Below are positions 11,101-17,980 of a stretch of DNA of 37,885 bases, piece after piece (within the stretch, counting starts at the first letter, position 1; each line of letters begins with the position of its first letter). This stretch comes from Clostridiales bacterium. Its GTDB lineage: Bacteria; Bacillota; Clostridia; Oscillospirales; Oscillospiraceae. A model generated the notes under the pieces. It ran no database searches. It worked only from the letters and a program-made list of their open reading frames with translations, and was not told where the DNA came from. A program made the translations under genes and the position numbers. Location: contig VSNB01000003.1 of assembly GCA_009774055.1 (NCBI GenBank), forward strand, positions 1 through 37,885. Direction: 5' to 3'.

Positions 11101-14100
11101 CCGCTCCCCGGCGCAGAATTTCGGCTGACCACCGCCGCAGGCTGCGAGGTGGGCCTGGACGGTGTGATTGGTACCAGCAGCCTCACCCAGAACGGCATTT
11201 TCACCACCGATGCCCAGGGTGAAATCCGGATCACCAACCTCGCTCCGGGGGCCTATGTACTTTCCGAAATCAAGGCGCCGGCGGGCTATGTCATGGATTC
11301 TCCCAGCACCAATGTGGTCATTGGGGCCAATGGCGACACCCAGACGGTGATCGTGAAAAATTCCAAGGCGGGTACATTGGTCATCGACAAACGGGATTCT
11401 GTCACCAACAAGCCTTTGGCCGGGGTTACCTTTAAGGTGACCACCGCCACTGGGGAGTTCGTTCCCGATGAAAACGGCCAGATCAGCAGCAACGGCATTT
11501 ACATGACGGACCGGGATGGCAAAATCACCATCAACGGCGTGGTGGGTGCGCTGGTGGTGACCGAAACCAAGACCATCCCTGGGTACACCATTGACCCGGC
11601 GGAGAAGACCCAGACGGTGGTAGTCAACCCCAACGACGTGCAGACGCTCCATTTTTATAATACGCCTGGAACCACCCTCATCATCCGAAAGTACATCGAG
11701 GGCACGGACTTTGAACCCCTGTCTGGCGTGGCCTTTAAGGTGATCGACGGTTCTGGCGCGGCGGTAGGCCCTGATGATGGGATCTATTACACGGACAAGG
11801 CCGGCGAGATCGTGCTGTCCGATGTGGAGCCGGGAACCACCGTCATCGCCAGAGAGATCAGGACGGTGGAGGGGTTCGTGCTGGACGGCACACCCCAGAA
11901 GATTCTCATTAAGGACGGCGAGGTGCAGAGCCTCACCTTCTGGAATAAAAGGGATAATTCCCTCACCATCCTGAAGCAGAGTACGGACAAGACCCCGCTG
12001 CCCGGCGCGGTTTTCCACGTGACCGATGAAGACGGCGCGGCTATCGGCACCAACAACGGCCGGTACACCAGCGACCGCAACGGACTCATTACCATCACCG
12101 GCCTCCAGCCTGGGCAAATCGTCATTGTGACTGAGGAAAAGGCTCCCAACGGGTACATCAAGGACCCCACCCCCAAGACCATCAAGATCAAGCAGGGCGT
12201 TGCCAACAGCCTGCTTTTTGAGAACGCCAAGACAGGCTGCCTCATTATCAATAAACGCAGCTCTGTGGATAAGAAGGTCCCGCTGGAGGGCGTTACCTTT
12301 AAGATCACCACCACCAACGGAAGCTTCCTCCCGGATGAGGATGGGAAAATCAGCTCCAACGGCCTGTACTATACGGACGAAAATGGACAGATTGTCCTGA
12401 ACAGTGTGGTAGGGTCCCTGGTAGTGACTGAGATGCAGAGTATCGACGGCTATACCATCCATGAGGCCAACCGCACTCAGACCGTGGAGGTCAGCCCGGA
12501 TGACACCCAGACGCTCTACTTTTACAACGATCCGCTGTGCAGTTTGACCATCTCGAAGGTGGATTCCGTCACGGGGAAGCCTGTGCCCAACACAGAATTT
12601 ACGGTCAAGTACAGCGACGGCAGCCTGATTGGCAAATTCACCACCGGGAAGGACGGGACCGTGACCGTCACTGGCCTCATTCCTAATTCCACAATCGTGG
12701 TAACGGAAACGAAGGTTCCCCAGGGCTATGTGCTCAATTCCACACCTCAGACCATTGTGGTCCGAAACGGGACGGGCAACACCCTGACCAGCGGCTCCGG
12801 CGGCGGCTCTACTGGCGGCAACACCGGAAGCAACGGTTCCAGCGGCTCCACTGGCGGCGGAAATAACCTGGACTTTGAGAATGACCCCATGACCACCCTC
12901 GTCATCCAGAAATATGTGGAGGGCACGGAGAACCAGCCCATGAAGGGTGTGGAGTTCCTGGTCACCGACAGCTCCGGTGCGGTGGTCGGCCCCAACAACG
13001 GCTACTACTACACCGATAAGGACGGCCGCATCACCATCTCCAATCTGGAGCCGGGCGTGACCATTACGGCCCGCGAGACCAAGACGCTGGCAGGGTTCCT
13101 GCTGGACGGCACACCTCAGAGCATCAAGATCAAGGTTGGCGAAGCGCAGACCATGACCTTCTGGAATAAAAAGGCAGGCGGACTCGTTATCACGAAACTG
13201 GATGCCGTCTCCAAGGAGCCTCTGGCCGGGGTACGCTTTAAGCTGACCTACGCCGACGGAACCAACGTGGACCAGGACGGCGGCAAGGTGTCCACCAATG
13301 GCATCTATGTGACGGACGGCAACGGGCAGATCAATGTTCAGGGCGTGACCGGCACTGTTATCGCAACGGAAATCGAGACAATTCCGGGGTACATTATTGA
13401 CCCCAACACCAAATCCCAGACGGTGAAGATCAATCCTGACGACACCCAGTATCTCACGTTCTATAACACCCCCACTCAGACTTTGGTGATCCAGAAGCTG
13501 GTGGAGGGCAGCAAGGACCAGGGGCTGGCCGGGGTGGAGTTCCTGGTGACGGACAGCAGCGGCGCTTTTGTAGGGCCGAACAACGGCATCTACAAAACCG
13601 ACCAGTATGGCCGCATTACCATCTCCGACCTGAAGCCCGGCTCCGTCATTACCGCCAAGGAAACCAAGGCATTGGACGGGTATGTTCTGGATTCCACGCC
13701 CCAGAGCATTGAGATCAAGTCCGGCGAGGTGCAGACCCTGACCTTCTACAACACCCCTGTGGGTGGTTTGGAATTGATCAAGGTCTCCGAGTCGGACAAG
13801 TCCCAGCGCATTAAGGGCGTGACCTTTGAGATCCGAGAGATGGACGGCGGGCTGGTGGATACCATCACTACTGGGGATAATGGCCGGGTATTCCTGCCCA
13901 TGGACGCCGGCGATTTCTATGCTGTGGAGATCGAGGCGGCGGAGGGGTTCAAGATCGACAGCACCCCCCACTACTTTACCATCCAGGACGGCAAGACCAC
14001 CACTCTGACCGTGACCAACGCCCCCTTCTCAGGCATCATCATCCATAAGGTGAACAGTGTCACCGGCGAGGGAATCTATGATGTAAAATTCCTGCTCTAT

Positions 14101-15144
14101 GACCAGAATAAGAACCCCATCGGGGAATATTCCACCGATAATGAGGGGTACATCTACATCGACGACCTCACTGTGCAGGGCAAAGGCAAGCTGTTCATCC
14201 GTGAACTGGAGGCGGCCCCCGGCTACGAGTTGGACAAGGAATACAAGACCGTCTATGTCCAGCCGGGCAAGACCATTGAGATCGAGTGGCAGAACACCCC
14301 CATCACAGGTCAGTTCCAGATTCACAAGTTTGCCGCCGAGTACAATGAGGTCACCGGCACACCCGCCGGCGCTCCCCTCCAGGGTGCGGTGTACGAGATC
14401 AGCGAGGCCCGTAGCGGCAAAGTAGTGGATTATATCACCACCGATGCCCGCGGCGTGGCCGCCTCCAAGCCGTTGCCGTTAGGCCGGTATAAAATTGTTG
14501 AGGTAACCGCTCCCGCCTATTGGCAGGTCAGCGGCAAGACCTTTGACGAAACTTTGGAGTATTCGGGCCAGATCATCAAGGTGAGCGACTACGATAAGCC
14601 CTCCAACCTGGGTGTGGTCATCACCAAACGGGGCAACGCCGAGGTGCTGACCGGAAGCCAGATGCGCTACGACTTCACGGTGGCGAACACCAGCAACGTG
14701 CCTCTGGACAGCTACTACTGGCATGACCGCATTCCCACCGATGCGGCCAGGGCTACGGTATTTACTACCGGCACTTACAGCGCCCGGCTCAACTACCGGA
14801 TTCTTTATAAGACCAACTACTCCGGAACCTATCAGGTGCTGGCGTCCAACCTGCTCACCAGCAGCAGCTACTCGTTCTCTCTGAACGCCATCCCCATGCA
14901 GGCCGGGGAGTATGTTACGGACATTTATCTGGACTTTGGCAAGGTTCCTGTGGGCTTCCAGTCCACCAGCAATCCCACACTGACGGTTCAGGTCCTGGGC
15001 ACCATCGCCAACGGCTACCAGATCATCAACCGGGCCGACGTAGGCGGCAAGTACCAGGGCACCTGGCAGACTGGTCAGGCCACCTGGGTCACTGTTGTGC
15101 GCAAGCTGACCCCCAATCCTTCCCTGCCCAAGACGGGCTATTGA
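5143..15144 (+). CDS. Giant VanY-headed, 23-repeat Cna-B/SpaA-type surface fibre protein
   Basis: The protein has 3333 residues from the ATG at 5143, which has AAAGGAGGA upstream and opens a signal peptide (about 1-37, PATAFAAEG). The frame is open back to an ATG at 5011, but that leader contains a terminator hairpin and would hide the signal peptide. Residues about 200-390 form a VanY/VanX-like D,D-peptidase: the zinc motif SNHQAGLAVD at 277-286 (His279, Asp286) and EWWH at 376-379 (Glu376, His379). About 400-900 is an uncharacterised region. Then come 23 Cna-B/SpaA-type domains, each opening with an I-x-K-x-D-like strand Lys and closing with an E-T-x-A-P-x-G-Y block and an F-x-N strand, the layout of self-made Lys-Asn isopeptide bonds. 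A DUF11-like domain precedes the end, LPKTGY. There is no hydrophobic or basic sorting tail after LPKTG. It is likely a contact fibre with a wall-trimming head. Confidence 0.9.
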   Translation: MLKTLSQSIKSNWKRTLSGLLAVITIMGMLPATAFAAEGASPRAASSTFVYAATGDFEVNIAGATGWNGTCFPLPVYNAENDGAQIAAIPASDGAKPIPFAILAYNGGDRVKVGLAADSNGSVTAWEGGQLGKTGWVDKERIFVNLPDVIPSIAYNLTNSGGSIFQAAEGKSIPDVTGKSFYPSARQFSSRLSRYEYVVPCMFTLAERLARVQQSAMSNGETLVIYETFRPAVVQSAVRDSFAALWDSDSGVSADMDKAIAMGYAREQGWFIAKGTSNHQAGLAVDMSLAKGDPAELHEYTLDGSTYRKYEEWTEYEMPTRMHELSSGAIRYQTPASSYTMPGDLENWTERFAASEGAKRLQSYCTAAGLIPLASEWWHFNDPNAEKIMAKGSYSGQEAVNTKGCYTIDRAYSTTPYTALTELSGSSFRRVPANAGSAYSNGGTGGLNPGSPGGQKPSTSNVAWTTDPERTFLRFTLIEFPEGVVKDINNNDPNTWHVVGTPLNVVWGNGSIENWDADTCRRRITWYNSCAMQYNGKGSNAAQLMAGGTGGVYAYDATSGYNQKWVTTADEFQAATGITDAQKEQMFHCNSSKWSTGWVDGDYTSMWGTDPKPVTPGNLYKVYKPNDAFLYLLGRLSTTSSGSGWSKEEAIKKWAEYVHDSNGNLRTKYRVIIETGGVFVDPDGVRRAYTLREMMAYTLYNNEPYSKNNLIWDQTSTIKNMAQWMRQSKDNQFVEYPLDSNGVPTGEELHSTNGFREADSFVDSITSPQKIRDTIFSERRSYGLHILNPFNFERPEPTGASLEVTKRAGGSIPAGESWGFTVTYTAGSPAGFSAKKNGTDCTSQVTSTGSGLKFTLKADETIRIEFEADASFRFEVVEDDPTYLTNITGTGGTADMSSKKFTSSGGASKVTFTNGTTITEKMPIYLKLKKIAATDKRPLSGAEFSVYADSSCSGTPLAVMTTGSDGTASTSVPNIVEDGGSVTLYVKETKAPAGCTPLASPFTVTCKAPENSTAAGAVQVGPANGIENGGIPEPGKALLFKRDALTNTGVGPATFKFSSVTNGVYEFDTDEAGVLDSVQWWDPTEATGKYIKPGEYAVTELIPPPNYEPTTEVQQIKLELDANGNPIPAGPLVFKNLAKVGLKIVKYDRQSHRPMANVTFEIFRDGVSIGHYETNQSGEILLTGIEPGTYRAVEVDTGDDSHIKDTAPQEIELTAGCGIKELFFFNDIKPGMKLVKVDSADPSKTIPGVKFSIRAIDGSYGPQEFVTDGNGEIDLSNLPTGSYEVTELECPGYVVDNAQRIIHLRANDTAEFVFTNTKKPGLRLIKTSADGTTLDGVTFKITPIGDASHSIDRTTANGGEILVEGLEPGIYSVQETATLPNHILDTTEYHVELSPGKTAELRLQNDKRPSLIISKRDKDTNDPIPGVTFTLRGADGPTITTKPTGPDGKVVITDLLPGVYTVTEQSVPENYILDTTPQTVTLFPNKEAQVEFQNYQRPTLKIVKVDIAGKHLTGAIFEVKTKAGVKIGDFPVDANGEITVPQKHLTEGYYIITEKQAPAGYILDPTPHEVYLRPGKTTEVSIENEKKPGLTIYKVDSIVGDGIKGAKFEIWVSKDKNQNGTYQQLTNSYYYSDENGIIHLDNLDTGWYKIVEVEPPAGFMLKDPSEQTIYIEHDTSVEVTFENIPKSALVIRKIDADTGAPLANAWFRVRYLGGTSGSGGTIIGEYQTSSNGNIVITGLDAGTYVCEEISAPHGYVMDTAPQTAYISGKEQDCITLTFTNSKYGSLLVKKVDSITKEPLSDIQFFITTSDGAVVGNGNGYFTTDSAGSILVSDIMPGTTLVVKETRTKPGYILDDVPQTVKIESNETKTLEFRNQPTGSLLIRKVCSVNPSVTLANAEFKVAYSDGSLIGDSNGVYRSDENGEVRIEGLTPGKSVVITETKAPAGFLIDTQSQTIMIQAGKTVSVTMKNQPKGQLIIQKRDSATNKPLPGAEFRLTTAAGCEVGLDGVIGTSSLTQNGIFTTDAQGEIRITNLAPGAYVLSEIKAPAGYVMDSPSTNVVIGANGDTQTVIVKNSKAGTLVIDKRDSVTNKPLAGVTFKVTTATGEFVPDENGQISSNGIYMTDRDGKITINGVVGALVVTETKTIPGYTIDPAEKTQTVVVNPNDVQTLHFYNTPGTTLIIRKYIEGTDFEPLSGVAFKVIDGSGAAVGPDDGIYYTDKAGEIVLSDVEPGTTVIAREIRTVEGFVLDGTPQKILIKDGEVQSLTFWNKRDNSLTILKQSTDKTPLPGAVFHVTDEDGAAIGTNNGRYTSDRNGLITITGLQPGQIVIVTEEKAPNGYIKDPTPKTIKIKQGVANSLLFENAKTGCLIINKRSSVDKKVPLEGVTFKITTTNGSFLPDEDGKISSNGLYYTDENGQIVLNSVVGSLVVTEMQSIDGYTIHEANRTQTVEVSPDDTQTLYFYNDPLCSLTISKVDSVTGKPVPNTEFTVKYSDGSLIGKFTTGKDGTVTVTGLIPNSTIVVTETKVPQGYVLNSTPQTIVVRNGTGNTLTSGSGGGSTGGNTGSNGSSGSTGGGNNLDFENDPMTTLVIQKYVEGTENQPMKGVEFLVTDSSGAVVGPNNGYYYTDKDGRITISNLEPGVTITARETKTLAGFLLDGTPQSIKIKVGEAQTMTFWNKKAGGLVITKLDAVSKEPLAGVRFKLTYADGTNVDQDGGKVSTNGIYVTDGNGQINVQGVTGTVIATEIETIPGYIIDPNTKSQTVKINPDDTQYLTFYNTPTQTLVIQKLVEGSKDQGLAGVEFLVTDSSGAFVGPNNGIYKTDQYGRITISDLKPGSVITAKETKALDGYVLDSTPQSIEIKSGEVQTLTFYNTPVGGLELIKVSESDKSQRIKGVTFEIREMDGGLVDTITTGDNGRVFLPMDAGDFYAVEIEAAEGFKIDSTPHYFTIQDGKTTTLTVTNAPFSGIIIHKVNSVTGEGIYDVKFLLYDQNKNPIGEYSTDNEGYIYIDDLTVQGKGKLFIRELEAAPGYELDKEYKTVYVQPGKTIEIEWQNTPITGQFQIHKFAAEYNEVTGTPAGAPLQGAVYEISEARSGKVVDYITTDARGVAASKPLPLGRYKIVEVTAPAYWQVSGKTFDETLEYSGQIIKVSDYDKPSNLGVVITKRGNAEVLTGSQMRYDFTVANTSNVPLDSYYWHDRIPTDAARATVFTTGTYSARLNYRILYKTNYSGTYQVLASNLLTSSSYSFSLNAIPMQAGEYVTDIYLDFGKVPVGFQSTSNPTLTVQVLGTIANGYQIINRADVGGKYQGTWQTGQATWVTVVRKLTPNPSLPKTGY
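7912..14595 (+). repeat. Tandem array of 23 Cna-B/SpaA-like domain repeats inside the giant gene
   Basis: I counted 23 units of about 80-105 codons by their opening strands (for example LKIVKYD, LVIQKYVEG, LIIQKRDSATNKP, LVITKLDAVSKEP). Some units are close paralogues, such as those beginning near 11690, 12898 and 13483 (VEG-type), or those near 11061 and 11374 (RDS-TNKPL type), which alternate as in recent duplications. A Ser/Gly/Asn-rich insert at about 12780-12870 interrupts the array. Homologous recombination within the array could change fibre length. Confidence 0.85.
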
Positions 15145-15155
15145 TCCATTCGCAA

Positions 15156-15190
15156 GGGGCGGTCCTCGAAAAGAGGACCGCCCCTCTTAT
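15156..15190 (+). terminator. Terminator of the giant gene
   Basis: A perfect 12-bp GC-rich stem (15156-15167 with 15173-15184) with a GAAAA loop is followed by TCTTATT, 11 nt after the stop codon. The hairpin is also 10 nt beyond the stop of the convergent gene at 15200, so it can serve both strands. Confidence 0.85.
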
Positions 15191-15199
15191 TCAATCGCG

Positions 15200-15655
15200 T
15201 TAAAGCTGCTCAACCAGTTCCAAAGATATTTGGTTGTCTTCCCCCGGACGGAAGGTGCGTATCCATTCATTCTCCTGCAAATCTCCGGGGCGGCCTTTTT
15301 CAATCCCTTTCAGCAGTTCGGTGGCCTGCGGAACGATGTATTCCACAAAAATTGTATTCCAATAGGGATATAGCAACTTGGTAGTGTGAGCAAATAAAAA
15401 GTCATCGTCTTCCTGGGGATAACGCTCCCCGCCCCACCAGATAAAGTAGCAGCCTTTTGGAAAAATGGGGCCACGCTCCTGCCAGGGAAGCTGTGCAGTC
15501 ACGTCCTGTTTGAGCCGCGCAACCTCATATATATCAAGACCGGCATACTCTAACCCATTCTCTGAGGGATCGGCCGCAACTTTATTGAGGAGCTTACACA
15601 GCCGGATCATATCTTTTTTCGTATCGCAAAACATCAGGCTTTCTTGATGGCCCAT
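15200..15655 (-). CDS. Hypothetical protein
   Basis: The product has 151 residues from the ATG at 15655, preferred over a TTG at 15664 because GGAG lies about 10 nt before the ATG. It has no signal peptide or TM helix. It is acidic and contains aromatic patches (CYFIWWGGERYPQED), suggesting a soluble globular protein. I do not recognise the family. It is convergent with the giant gene and has its own strong promoter at 15703-15731, so it is a single-gene unit that is not part of the flanking rightward operons. Confidence 0.65.
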   Translation of the reverse strand: MGHQESLMFCDTKKDMIRLCKLLNKVAADPSENGLEYAGLDIYEVARLKQDVTAQLPWQERGPIFPKGCYFIWWGGERYPQEDDDFLFAHTTKLLYPYWNTIFVEYIVPQATELLKGIEKGRPGDLQENEWIRTFRPGEDNQISLELVEQL

Positions 15656-15702
15656 ACTCGACAACTCTCCATTTACTGATTTTGTCTGCTTGCTATATTT
15701 GC

Positions 15703-15731
15703 ATTATAACAAGTAATTTCCCAATATACAA
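15703..15731 (-). promoter_or_regulatory. Strong sigma-A type promoter for the leftward hypothetical gene
   Basis: On the minus strand, TTGTAT (15726-15731) and TATAAT (15703-15708) are 17 nt apart, about 47 nt upstream of the start at 15655. Confidence 0.7.
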
Positions 15732-15771
15732 CTCTAAAATACAGATAACGGCCATCTGCCGCTATAAAAAG

Positions 15772-15808
15772 AGTGCGGCTTCCCTAAGTGGATGCCGCAC
15801 TTCTTTTA
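15772..15808 (+). terminator. Terminator-like hairpin before the HD-GYP gene
   Basis: AGTGCGGC (15772-15779) pairs with GCCGCACT (15794-15801) over a 14-nt loop, and CTTTT follows. No rightward gene ends just before it, so it may act as an attenuator in the leader of the gene at 15831. Confidence 0.5.
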
Positions 15809-15830
15809 TCATGAATGAGGTGATTTGATT

Positions 15831-16439
15831 TTGAATATGGAACAAACCTTTACCGTCCTGCGCCGGGAGCAGCTGCTTATTGACCACGCGCCCCACAGCG
15901 TACAGTTCCAGGATCTGACCGACAGCTTGCTGCGGGTCTGTTCTGCCGCCGCTGTTATCCCGGCCCTGTCTGCGCTGGAGATCCGGCTATACTCCACCCT
16001 GGCCCTGCTCCATGATGTAGGTAAGCGGGCCATCCCCCAGGAAATCCTCAATAAGCCCGGCTCGCTGACCCAAGAGGAATTTTCCATCATGAAGTCCCAC
16101 ACTACTCAAGGCTGTGACCTGCTGGAGAAGATACCGGAACTCCGGGAGTGCGAGGCGTTCCCGCTGATCTGTGATGTGTGCCGCCACCACCACGAGCGTT
16201 GGGACGGCAGCGGCTACCCGGACCAACTGGCCGGAGACAGCATCACGCCCTGGGTACAGGTGGTGGGGCTGGCGGACGCATTTGACGCTCTGGTACATCC
16301 GCGGGTCTATAAGCCTGCGTTCACCCAGCAGCAAGCGGAGGAGATGATTGTGTCCGGGGCCTGCGGCATCTTTAATCCGCTGCTTCTGGCCTGCTTCGCC
16401 CAACATATTGGCGCCATTGGGCGGGCGGTCTATGCCTGA
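15831..16439 (+). CDS. HD-GYP domain phosphodiesterase-like protein
   Basis: The product has 202 residues if it starts at TTG 15831, which sits 8 nt after AGGTG; TTG 15825 and ATG 15837 are alternatives. It is an almost bare HD-GYP domain: LLHDVGK (His61, Asp62), MKSHTTQG, then HHHERWDGSGYP (His119-121 with the GYP signature), and ADAFDAL followed by R-YK. HD-GYP enzymes hydrolyse cyclic di-GMP or related dinucleotides with a two- or three-metal centre, and these ligands are present. There is no sensor or receiver domain, so any regulation must be by partner proteins or expression. In an ICE it might couple cyclic dinucleotide level to surface behaviour; this is inference. Confidence 0.85.
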   Translation: MNMEQTFTVLRREQLLIDHAPHSVQFQDLTDSLLRVCSAAAVIPALSALEIRLYSTLALLHDVGKRAIPQEILNKPGSLTQEEFSIMKSHTTQGCDLLEKIPELRECEAFPLICDVCRHHHERWDGSGYPDQLAGDSITPWVQVVGLADAFDALVHPRVYKPAFTQQQAEEMIVSGACGIFNPLLLACFAQHIGAIGRAVYA

Positions 16440-16575
16440 CAGCTGCTTTTCATAGCCCCGGTTATTCTGCTGTCAGCGGCACTCGAACCGGCTGGTCATA
16501 CTGGGACATAGTGGTATCATCACCTGCGACATTATAACAGTAAATCCCCGAATTCACAATAGGAGGTTCCAAGTC

Positions 16576-17931
16576 CTGAATAACCAAGAAAAAAGCAGTC
16601 TGTCCCAAGCGGCCAGCACTGCCCAAATCATCCATGGAGCCATCAAAACTGGCAAGGCCATCTCCGCCGCCGCAAAGGGTGCAGCGGTAGGTGGGCCCTA
16701 CGGTGCGGCGGCGGGTGCTGCTATATATGCTGCACACCATGGCAAAAAGTTCCTTGCCGCCGCCGTTGTTCTGCTCATGCTCCCGGTGCTGTTCGTCCTC
16801 ATGCTGCCCTCCCTGATCTTCGGCGGCCTGACCAGCAGCGGCAGTGCCGGCCAGCCCATTCTTAATGACAATGCCTCCATCGTCCAGAACACCAACGACA
16901 TCGCTTTTGCCGTCAATCAAATTCTGGGCGAGGGCATCACCGATGCGGAGGCCCGGATCGCCCAGGACTTTGCTGCCACTGGCGGAGATAACTACGAGGT
17001 CGTCAACCCCTACGCCTCCGACATGAGCAGCAACACCAACTCCTTTATCGCTCAATACTGTGCCGCCAAGGGGGACACTTGGGACACTATTTCCCTGGCG
17101 GATATGCAGGCCGTTCTTCGGCAGGGCAAGAGCAGCCTCTACTCCTACACCCGCACCAGCGAGACTCGGACGGTGGAGGATGACGATCCAGATACAGAGG
17201 ACGTGGTGGAGACGAAGGAGGAAACCTGGTACATCTACACCCTCTCCTACAATGGGGAGAGCTACTTTGCCGATACGGTATTCCACCTGACCGACGACCA
17301 GAAAGCGATAGCCAAAGACTATGCCCAGAACCTCAGCCTGTTCCTGGGTGATGGGATGTTTCAGTACACGGAGTACGGCGGCACAACAATCGGCTCTCTG
17401 GGGAACGTCCGCTTTACCGACGGCGCCACAGAGGTGGTCTACTTCAACCAGTTGGACGAACGCTGGGCCAATAAACCCTATGGGACTGACAATATCGGAG
17501 GATATGGCTGCGGCCCTACCTCCATGTCCATCGTGGTGTCCTCTCTAACGGATGACATCGTTGACCCTGTTGAAATGGCGGAGTGGGCCTACAAAAACGG
17601 CGGCTGGTGCAGCAAGAGCGGTTCCTATCACTCCCTGATCCCCAATGCGGCCAAGGCGTGGGGGCTGAACGTGGAGGGGTGTACTGCCTCGGAGCCGCAG
17701 CGCATCTTGGATGCCCTGAGTGATGGGAAGCTGGTGGTCGCCATTATGACCAAGGGACACTTTACCTCCGGCGGGCACTTCATTGTCCTTCGGGGTGTGC
17801 AGGACGGACAGATTCTGGTGGCTGACCCTGCCAGCTACCGGCGGAGCGAGAAGCTGTGGGATCTGTCCATCATTCTGAATGAGGCCAGCAAGCGAGCGGG
17901 AGCGGGAGGCCCGTTCTGGCTCATTGGATAG
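16576..17931 (+). CDS. CD1108-type mobile-element protein: membrane-anchored C39-like peptidase
   Basis: The gene is read from a CTG at 16576, 9 nt after AGGAGG (16561-16566). The first in-frame ATG (16777) has no ribosome site and would cut into the membrane helix. The 451-residue product has an Ala/Gly-rich N-terminus (KTGKAISAAAKGAA), one TM helix at about 59-82, an exported middle region, and a C-terminal Peptidase_C39_2-like domain (about 290-451) with Cys312 in GYGCGPTSM, His401 in GGHFIVLRG and Asp417 in VADPAS. This layout matches the CD1108 family found in clostridial conjugative transposons, usually with a cell-wall-acting C-terminal domain. It probably opens the wall locally for the type IV secretion channel. 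Substrate is unknown. Confidence 0.85.
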   Translation: MNNQEKSSLSQAASTAQIIHGAIKTGKAISAAAKGAAVGGPYGAAAGAAIYAAHHGKKFLAAAVVLLMLPVLFVLMLPSLIFGGLTSSGSAGQPILNDNASIVQNTNDIAFAVNQILGEGITDAEARIAQDFAATGGDNYEVVNPYASDMSSNTNSFIAQYCAAKGDTWDTISLADMQAVLRQGKSSLYSYTRTSETRTVEDDDPDTEDVVETKEETWYIYTLSYNGESYFADTVFHLTDDQKAIAKDYAQNLSLFLGDGMFQYTEYGGTTIGSLGNVRFTDGATEVVYFNQLDERWANKPYGTDNIGGYGCGPTSMSIVVSSLTDDIVDPVEMAEWAYKNGGWCSKSGSYHSLIPNAAKAWGLNVEGCTASEPQRILDALSDGKLVVAIMTKGHFTSGGHFIVLRGVQDGQILVADPASYRRSEKLWDLSIILNEASKRAGAGGPFWLIG

Positions 17932-17935
17932 AAAG

Positions 17936-17973
17936 CAGGGCCATACCCTGCATATCAGGTATGGCCCTGTTTT
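17936..17973. terminator. Bidirectional terminator between CD1108-type gene and Rpn nuclease gene
   Basis: A perfect 12-bp stem (17936-17947 with 17958-17969) with a 10-nt loop is followed by TTTT on the plus strand. It lies 4 nt after one stop codon and 8 nt beyond the stop of the convergent gene, so it can end both transcripts. Confidence 0.85.
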
Positions 17974-17980
17974 ACTGATT

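Noticed and set aside
7213..13971. Very long reverse-strand open frames (over 1000 codons) opposite the giant gene
   Set aside because: They are mirror images of the GC-rich Cna-B coding sequence; they have no ribosome sites or recognisable domains, and the forward frame is full of clear domain motifs.
7912..14595. CRISPR-like or satellite DNA repeat
   Set aside because: The periodicity is about 250-310 nt, degenerate at DNA level and stays in frame, as for protein domain repeats.
16436..16495. CTGACAGC/GCTGTCAG and CCGGTT/AACCGG inverted repeats after the HD-GYP gene
   Set aside because: Arms are short, loops long, and no U-tract follows, so I do not call a terminator.
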